A DNA stretch of 64,000 nt from Oegoconia quadripuncta (taxonomy: Eukaryota; Arthropoda; Insecta; Lepidoptera; Autostichidae), in the NCBI GenBank assembly GCA_949316235.1, contig OX438751.1:7898413-7962412 (forward strand), given 5' to 3'. Below are positions 57,321 to 64,000 of this stretch, in pieces. Within the stretch, counting starts at the first letter, position 1, and each line of letters starts with the position of its first letter. The notes beneath the pieces were generated by a model that made no database searches, was not told the DNA's origin, and saw nothing but the letters and a program-made list of their open reading frames with translations. The position numbers were made by a program, and so were the translations under genes.

Positions 57321-57461
57321 ATGGTGACTCCGTCAGCGACGCATGCCCGGAAGCGTCACGGCCGCGTGAAGACCGGAAATGGGCAGGATGACCGGATCCT
57401 ATCTCCGCTCCTGCCTACCTGCGGCCATGTTGTGACGTCACCACCCGCGTCCCCGCACTAA
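57321..57461 (+). other. CpG-rich patch with 46-aa open frame
   Basis: ATG in a good start context (CACCATGG) followed by 46 codons (MVTPSATHARKRHGRVKTGN...) and TAA. The 170-bp patch is GC- and CpG-rich inside AT-rich DNA and holds the palindrome TGACGTCA (57433-57440, a CREB/ATF-type site). It could be a promoter/first exon, an enhancer, or a GC-rich transposon piece. Confidence 0.25.
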
Positions 57462-57761
57462 GAAATGATGAATTTCGGAACTAGGCACTGTTCGGTTGTA
57501 CACATCGTTACGAGAAATAATTGTTGAACAATTCTCTTATCAGACGATTTCCGGTTTTGTACCATAATAAACCATCAATTCAGAAATTGAGTTATAGGTA
57601 CTTGACCTGAATTGGTACAGAAAATAGATTAATCATTATCCTTGGTGAGCAAGAGTTTTATAATCTATGGTTCTGTAGGAGATAATTGTTCACAAGAAAC
57701 AAACGACTAAATATTAGTAACCAAAGGTTAAATTTCCAATAAATAAATAAATAATAATAAA

Positions 57762-57931
57762 ATAAATATTTCAGACACTCACATAATAAATAAATATAAC
57801 GGATTACATACATTCATGCCTCGGGAATAAATGTTCACATTCACACAAATATTTACCCCTAACTGGATTCGAATCTGCAACCGTTGGTTTCGCAGACGGG
57901 GTCACTATCCACTACACCAACCGGTCGTATT
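57762..57931 (-). mobile_element. SINE family C
   Basis: TATTTCAGACACTCACATAA, GCCTCGGGAATAAATG, GCAACCGTTGGTTTCGCAGA, CACTACACCAACCGGTCGTA. Middle shortened. Confidence 0.8.
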
Positions 57932-58099
57932 AAATATATATTAATATATATTTTATATTAATATTATTTTATTTATTAATAAAATCCGTTCATATATCTC
58001 TTCTGCATTTCCGAAGAAAACTCATACTCGTAGGTATTAATGAAAATACTTCCAACTATAATCAACTATTCACATTACTATATGTCTTAATGTCTATGT

Positions 58100-58350
58100 C
58101 TTTGCACAAACACACAGCGTCATCTAGTTCCACACTAAGCAACTAGGCTTGTGTTGTGGATACCAGATGGTTGATACACTACACAAATACATTTTTTTTT
58201 AATAAATACATATATAAATGAAAACATCCATAACTCGGGTACACGTGTCCGTATTCATCATACAAACATATGCCCCTAGCGGAATTCAAACCCGCGACCT
58301 TTTGGTATAGCAGCAGAGTTTCTAACCACTACACCAAACAGGTCGTCAAA
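58100..58350 (-). mobile_element. SINE family B
   Basis: CTTTGCACAAACACACAGCG, CTAGTTCCACACTAAGCAAC, TATGCCCCTAGCGGAATTCA, CACTACACCAAACAGGTCGT. Close to the inferred consensus. Confidence 0.83.
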
Positions 58351-58367
58351 TCACACATAACTTTAAC

Positions 58368-58426
58368 TTTGAGGTCATCTGACCTCAAACACATACAATA
58401 TTTAAATACATCTGTATTTAAATATT
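58368..58426. repeat. Two adjacent perfect hairpins with TC loops
   Basis: TTTGAGGTCA-TC-TGACCTCAAA (58368-58389) and AATATTTAAATACA-TC-TGTATTTAAATATT (58397-58426). Confidence 0.8.
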
Positions 58427-58997
58427 TATTTAGAAAAATTATTTCTTTATTTGGAAAAAATAACATACCTATCTAATTTTCTTTAAACCCAGCTATTTCT
58501 ATGCAAGCATATAGTTAGTCATTTTCACACTCACAGTGTATCGGGAAAACGCAAGTCACAACAACTACTTAGACTCAGTGAGAACATATTTAATAACTCC
58601 TCAAACCAGAGTTTGCCGAAGCTAGAGCATCCGCCAGTTATCATTGCAAGAGCATATAATTGTTGGCAATTTAGCGCGCGTCTCCATTCAACCCGTGAAT
58701 GGCAACCATTAGGCAAAGCACTCGACGCGCCCTCCCTTGCTAATAAGTGCATTTCGCTCAGGCAGAATTTTCCTTAGTGCCATTTCGCCTCCTGGTTTAA
58801 AAAAAATAGCCATACAAGGTGCCATTTTACTGAACGTTAAAACTGTTTAATTGTCGTTATTAAGCAATTTAGTTAATTAATGGGTGGGAATGGCTTTCGT
58901 AAAATTACTTGACGCTTTACATTGTGTTGTAACTAACTATTAACTCTTTTTAATAAGTAAAGTATTAAGTATATTATTCTATCACATACATAACACG

Positions 58998-59250
58998 CAA
59001 AACCGCTACTGTGGCTCAATGTAAACAACAATGTTTCCAAAACAGAGGTCGCAGGTTCGATTCCCAGCTGGGTACATGTTTAGTAGTCGGTTTGGTTGGT
59101 ATGTTTGTTATCTTTAAATATCCGTCTGGCTAGCTACCGCTATTGTTGAGTTGTTATCTCCATAGTCAGTCCTCCAATTATGTTGGGGACTCCACCTTCG
59201 GCCTCATCTTCACTTAACATCAAATATGATTGAGGTCAAGCGCTAGGCCG
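58998..59250 (+). mobile_element. SINE family A
   Basis: Head ACCGCTACTGTGGCTCAATG, B box GGTTCGATTCCCAGC, body and 3' end CACCTTCGGCCTCATCTTCA ... TGATTGAGGTCAAGCGC. Internal deletion in the body. Confidence 0.78.
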
Positions 59251-60080
59251 TTATGGATAAAAAATTTAAAAACTCTTCTCTCAATTTAATTGATTTAATA
59301 AAAATATTTACAAATCAAAACTATCCTCCAAATGGCATTCTTGCGGCTTGGTGTGCAGGCGGCGTTAACTATTTAAATTGCGATTATTTTTTATTAATTT
59401 TTAAACGTGTCATATGATATGGATAGTTTATTGCTCGTATCCTATTCTTTGTTCAAAGTAGAATGAATTAATGACAGCAATTGGCCTGTTTTTTTAAATG
59501 CTGTATTAAGAAGGTTTTTATAACATTAACAAAATATTTGAATTCGAAATGTATCAAATGTGAAAACACAATTTTCCGACATTCTTAATATACCCTCGCC
59601 CCTTAGACCGCCTTCTGCGGCCTCCCTGAAAGCCTCCAAGGCCAAAGGGGGATTTATCAACCACGTTGAGAAAGACTGGATTAGATACAACAAATCGATA
59701 ATTAATATTATTGTGCTTTAAACACGTAAGCTACCTAATTGAATTCATATGTTGCATTGTCCTAAATTCTTCAACCACACAGGCGAACCACGCTTCTAAT
59801 GTACCTAAATACAATACATCATAGTCTTAAATAGATTTAGCGCCACTAAAATGGATCCTGAAGCCGCCACTGACCTCGAAGCGGGATCGACCTAAAAAGA
59901 TCTAATATTAAATGGGATTGTTTTGGGATCAGACTAGAATGTGTCTCATTATCATCATCATATCAGCTACAGGACATCCACTGCTGAACATAGGCCTCCC
60001 CATAGATTTCCAGAGAGACCGGAATTTAAAATGCTATACTCTCTTGTAAAACAAAGTATACATATTGCTATTGACAAGCT

Positions 60081-60395
60081 GTGGAAAGAGGAACGATAGT
60101 TCCTAAAAAGACAAAGAATTCCATTCTACTTCCAAAAAATATAGGATGCTCTGATACTGTTGCAGAGGAGATAGGGGGTAGGGTTACACGGACGATAACC
60201 AGTGCTTGTGCCATGACGTACTACAAACTATGGGGCATCGTCTATGCAGCCCTGCATGTCCCGATACTTGTACTCTACAGGACCTCTTGCCACGGACAAT
60301 GCTGTACGCGTGGCCGCATTCTGGTCCTCAAGAATTTGATGTGTTACATCGACTCTCTAAGAGTATACTACTATTCAAAAATCTTTACTAGATGA
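60081..60395 (+). pseudogene. LINE C-terminal zinc-motif tail, frameshifted
   Basis: The frame 60206-60391 carries CHDVLQTMGHRLCSPACPDT and CTLQDLL. A single-base change then moves the family sequence to another frame, LATDNAVRVAAFWSSRI with a stop at about 60352. It is the second copy of the module at 53283-53430. About 100 bp upstream is open but not recognisable. Confidence 0.62.
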
Positions 60396-60399
60396 GAGT

Positions 60400-61525
60400 A
60401 TTGAGCGCAATACCCTCATCTAGAGTACAAATAACCTCACTGGTTAGCGCTCTATTTTCTTTTCCATTGTACGAGTATGTACCAATAACTATTACCTACA
60501 TTGCCTCAAGGGAGTTATTACTATAATTAGTTCTGTTAAACATAAATTAAGTGGTATCGATTTGAACGCCAGTTGGTATCCGAATGAGAAAAGCCTGAAA
60601 AACCGCAAACACAGTGGGCGGAGAGCTCGGTCGGCCGCGAAACGGTGGCGCAGCCGCATACTCTGTGGGCTGTGAGCTCTTCAGACCTCTTTTAAGCTTG
60701 GTTAAGACATTGAAATAAGTATAAATAATCGATGGGTTGCATTCACATTATTATTTCACACTTCTGCCTTATGCTCTATGTGGTTAGGATATGCAATATG
60801 CTTTGAAGAAAATATATTCTGACGTAATAATAACTAGTAATGAATTGAAGTAAATCAGCTGATACGGGTTCCAAACTAAGTAGATGAACTTTTAACAGTT
60901 AACAGACGAAGAGAGAGATCAATATTATGAAGCAAAGTCAACCTCAATTTGGTAGGTAGGTATTGCAGTGCATTTGCCATTTTGCTTGCCAAATACTACT
61001 TGGCAATATTGCGTAATTGGCAATTTAAAGCACAATATCCGCCGTTCCCACTTAAGCTGTGCTCCACATTATTTCAAAGAATATTCCATACAATGGCATC
61101 GGGGAGTAAGTCACGACTGAATGTCCCGCAGGCTCCCACCTGTGCATCCGTGGAAATGCAAAGTTATACAATTTTTTTAATAACTTTTTAATAATTTGGC
61201 GCCATTATGTTACCCCGATCGTGCGCCTGCGGCCTCCTTTGAAAGTTTTTCGGAATCCCATCTCGTAGTTGTGTCTCGCCGTCGTAATTACCAAGTTAAA
61301 TAAGCAGATTCATTGTTATTTTTGCATGTTTACACCAGATTACCGAACTTTTTGAATGCTTAATGAGAATCGATGAGAAATTAAACATGAGTTATTTCTC
61401 GTATTTTTGTAAGTATTCTTACAAATGATAATCAAAATAAGCTCTTGTCAGTGAAATGTTAACGAAGTAGTGAGGTTAACGAGGTGCCTGAAAGAAAGCG
61501 TATAACAATAACTAATTAATAATTA
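60400..61525. other. Downstream flank of the host gene, no recognised gene
   Basis: Should include the 3' UTR of the minus-strand gene ending at 61528. I see no clear AATAAA on the minus strand within 300 bp of the stop. A GC-rich patch lies at 60600-60680. Confidence 0.4.
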
Positions 61526-61527
61526 TA

Positions 61528-61664
61528 TTAAATCAATGTATCTCTATCGGTTATGTCGATGGTTACTTCTGTTGATGATGGTCTCTCCTCGACTGACGGA
61601 TGTTTTTTCTCTTCCAGCGTCAGTATTTCACTTCTCACCAGAACAATTACATAGCACTGCATCG
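61528..61664 (-). CDS. Terminal coding exon of a host membrane-protein gene
   Basis: Last exon of a minus-strand gene. It follows a pyrimidine-rich tract ending in AG at 61666-61665 and gives 2 nt plus 44 codons and a TAA stop at 61530-61528. The 2 leading nt complete the single G left by the exon at 62436-62565, so the phases match and the joined frame has no stop. Joining makes a continuous hydrophobic segment (IAALFAI then AMQCYVIVLV), read as a transmembrane helix. A charged tail of about 35 residues follows, rich in E, K, S, T and D (LTLEEKKHPSVEERPSS, then TEVTIDITDRDTLI), probably cytoplasmic. Nearby lower coordinates show no transposon. I do not recognise the family; a small multi-pass membrane protein is the best description. 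An alternative AG further upstream exists, but it would leave a stretch in front that does not read as membrane sequence. Confidence 0.62.
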
Positions 61665-62435
61665 CTAAAAAAATAAAATCTGGTTGAATTATCTGCTGGT
61701 GGACAATCATCATACTAGCTTCTAACTAATCATACTACTTTCATACTTCCTTACTAGTTAATTGTGTTGCCAACTGTACATCAATCAAAGGTTGTATCAC
61801 ACAAAAGTTATAATTGTCACATCTCATTTCTTTTAATTTCTTGATTAACGATTATGAAATTGACGTTTTTTAAACTATGAAAAATGACCACACAGTTCAT
61901 ATAATAGTAGAAAGTAATTATACTACCCATGACATTAATCTACTCAATGAGGAGGTGGAAGTATACATAATGTATCAATTAATTCCATAAATTTATAGAT
62001 TGCATATGACAAATAATCCAAAAGTAAATTTATCGTAACCCACAATATCACACTGCAAAGTTCTACTGAACTATGGTCAAGGTCGCCATACAAAGAAATG
62101 TCTTGTTGTTTGGGTTATATTTAATCACCTAGAGATAAAGTCACTTTCGACATTAAATACAGGTTCATCCCATTGTGAACTTGTCATCCTGAGGACTAAG
62201 AAAGAATCACTCTTGTGTAGGTATGTATGTGTGTGAACGCAATGGCGTAAATAAATACTTTATTGATAGATAAAATTGCAAGTATAAGATAAATCGATAA
62301 GACATTATGTATCTTATAATTGCAATTTCACTCTTTGGAGTGATCCCTCATCAGCGTCGCTCTGTTCTCCACCGTCTATTGCACTCGTATATTTACATAG
62401 TAATACTTAACTGATTCAGTATATTACATACTCAC

Positions 62436-62565
62436 CTATAGCAAACAAAGCAGCAATGCCTTCTAAGTATTGCATTTGTGATATCAATATAATTGTTGGT
62501 ACTAACGCCGCCAGAGCTGTAAGCAACGCGTAGAAATTGTAAAGTCGCAACATGGGAATGTCTTT
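62436..62565 (-). CDS. Internal coding exon of the same host membrane-protein gene
   Basis: A 130-nt exon with strong splice sites: acceptor TTCTCTTTCAG ending at 62566 and donor GTGAGTATG starting at 62435. Frame 1 is open throughout and gives 43 codons plus one G (phase 0 in, phase 1 out). The peptide begins KDIPMLRLYNFYALLTALAA and ends MQYLEGIAALFAI. It holds one full hydrophobic helix (about residues 11-28) and the start of a second that continues into the terminal exon at 61528-61664. The pattern, two helices joined by a short polar link near the C-terminus, suits a small 4-helix membrane protein, but this is inference. The 770-bp intron between the two exons has no recognisable transposon. 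Upstream exons are not visible before the window ends, so the 5' part lies beyond 64000. Confidence 0.62.
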
Positions 62566-63145
62566 CTGAAAGAGAAGCCACATCATAGATGTATCAGATG
62601 TGCATAAAGAATGGGTTTATTGATTAGTGATTAAATACAATCAAAGAGAGAGTAGTTTCCGAACGTAAACCTTTAAGCATTTACTCTGTAGGCTACATGT
62701 GTATTCTGATACAAGAACAAATAAAAATCGTACGTGTATATCGGACACGCATCAAATTCGGATTCTATATTGTGTAGGTAATAAGCAACATACACTTGAC
62801 TTTCATGCAACCTTATAAATATTCGAATCAAGACTTATTTCAGAGACAACAGAATTAAGAAAATTTATTTCGTTGTCCATTATGTGTATTATATAATGTG
62901 TCACACATGCATAAACCACCTAACATAGTCATCACTACTGTTGGGTAGGTATAATAGGTAAATATATGAATTTTAAGAATTAATTTAAAGGACCTGGTTG
63001 GTAAATTTCAAAACATTCAAATGTCATCGTGTGCCCACACACAGTTTATTAAAAATTATTAGTATTCTATGGGGGAGGCCCATGTTCAGTAGCTAATACA
63101 ATGATGTTTAAAAATTCTTAATAGTCTTTGAAGTATTACTTCATA

Positions 63146-63865
63146 TACCTACCGGATGAATTTTTTTACCGTAAGGAAAAAATAGGGCATATTAGGTAAA
63201 TGAAATAGAAGTTATTGGCATAGGTAGTTTAATTAATTATTTTTTGTCAAAATCGCACGCGCCCGCGCTGCCGCCCGCCGGCCGGAGTTTGATATGCGAC
63301 TGGCGTGATTCTTAGGCCCGTATTATAGTAGATTGAGAACAGTCTTGTGACCGGTCTCAAGTAAACGTGTTGATTAATAAACCTAACTTGAGATCTGAAA
63401 AGCACGTGCATACTCAAGCAGTACTCTTGAGAGGTGTGCGTATTAATAAACGAAACTCAAGACTATCATTCATTCACCGCTGAGGTGAAAACTTGAGAAG
63501 TGATCTCAGCTGAGTAGACCTCAAGATTGGTTTATAAATTAGCACGGAGCTTGAGATAGCGTCAACTGCTTAAGACGCATCTCTGTTGATACAGCCTCAA
63601 GACTTGTATTTAGATTGGTTTATTAATACCCTTAGAGTTCCTATTCTGCGAAATTTATTTGGAACTCTTATTTTTTCCAAGTTTTCTTTATTTAATTTAA
63701 TGATGTAATTTTAATAGGCTACAAACGCGACCGTCAAATGACAAAATAATTATTCTATGATAGTTCTAAAAAAAAAAATTAAACTACCTATGCCAATACC
63801 TTCTATTTCATTTACCTAATATGCCCTATATTTTTCCTTACTGTAAAAAAAACTCATCCTGTATA
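63146..63865. mobile_element. Fold-back DNA element MITE-1, copy b, carrying MITE-2
   Basis: Same inverted ends as copy a: GGGCATATTAGGTAAATGAA near 63187 and its complement near 63810-63840, outermost part GGATGARTTTTTTTAC. The interior matches the reverse complement of copy a (GATATGCGACTGGCGTGATT, GCGAAATTTATTTGGAACTC, AATAGGCTACAAACGCGACC). It is about 350 bp longer than copy a, because of the insert at 63315-63631 plus a GC-rich stretch at 63255-63290. Outer limits are uncertain by a few bases; TATA flanks both. Confidence 0.8.
63315..63631. mobile_element. MITE-2, nested, TTA target-site duplication
   Basis: 317-bp insert flanked by TTA (63312-63314 and 63632-63634). The ends GGCCCGTATTATAG and, inverted, GGGTATTAATAAACC form a weak terminal inverted repeat. 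Inside, CTCAAG/CTTGAG recurs about eight times. Joining the flanks gives GTGATTCTTAGAGTTCCTAT, equal in length to GTGATTTGTAGGGTTCCTAT in copy a (reverse complement), so the empty site is known. The 3-bp TTA duplication suggests a PIF/Harbinger-type element. Confidence 0.78.
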
Positions 63866-64000
63866 TACCCATCCTACATAATCCCTGAATAGCACGGTTT
63901 TGTCACGAAATACCGAAATATCATAAATATATGATTTATAAATGTATAGGTAGGTACTAAGAATCTTTTGGCAAGTTTAGATGATTGGTACTAAGTAAAC

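Noticed and set aside
57931..57970. AT-rich palindromic stretch
   Set aside because: Simple alternating A/T sequence; palindromes are expected there.
1..64000. A new multi-gene biological system such as a defence island, toxin-antitoxin or biosynthetic cluster
   Set aside because: The window is eukaryotic and repeat-dominated; no set of neighbouring intact genes exists that could form one.

Overview
This is eukaryotic nuclear DNA, most probably from a butterfly or moth (Lepidoptera). It is strongly AT-rich. It is filled with tRNA-derived SINEs, 5'-truncated non-LTR retrotransposons (jockey-like, RTE-like and CR1-like reverse transcriptase pieces), small fold-back DNA elements and other interspersed repeats whose consensus I recognise from lepidopteran genomes. 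No bacterial operons, CRISPR arrays, rRNA genes or intact canonical tRNA genes are visible. Most open frames over about 60 codons are either transposon fragments or chance frames.

Layout. 0-9.4 kb is mostly featureless AT-rich sequence with an RTE-like RT tail, one RTE 3' end and one SINE. 9.4-14.9 kb holds a 351-codon intact RT fragment (minus strand), SINE pieces and a broken jockey-like element. 15-31 kb is SINE and repeat mosaic with several perfect hairpins, a 129-nt candidate host exon at 18.9 kb (minus), an RNase-H-type LINE tail at 22.3 kb and a nested repeat at 23.2-23.5 kb. 31-39 kb has a GC-rich retroposed insert with a 13-bp target-site duplication, a fold-back DNA element inside a SINE, a LINE inside a SINE, and two more jockey-like copies. 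39-51 kb is dominated by one unclassified repeat family ('family D'), a direct duplication of about 300 bp, and an RT C-terminus. 51-61 kb carries more SINEs and two LINE C-terminal zinc-motif tails, one of them next to a DGKRPDG-type domain. 61.5-62.6 kb contains the best evidence for a host gene: the last two coding exons of a membrane protein on the minus strand, with matching splice phases. 63.1-63.9 kb is a fold-back element carrying a second fold-back element.

How the parts relate. Apart from the 3' end of one gene (61.5-62.6 kb) and one isolated candidate exon (18.9 kb), the window looks intergenic or intronic and records successive transposon insertions. SINE families B and C share their body and tail and differ in the head; family A is separate. 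Several insertions are nested, so their relative order can be read: SINE A before fold-back element MITE-1 before MITE-2, SINE C before a jockey-like LINE, and family D before a jockey-like 3' end. I found no evidence for a new enzymatic or defence system. The items most worth checking are the host exons, the nested insertions with an empty-site comparison, the tRNA-Ser half embedded in a repeat, and the DGKRPDG module.
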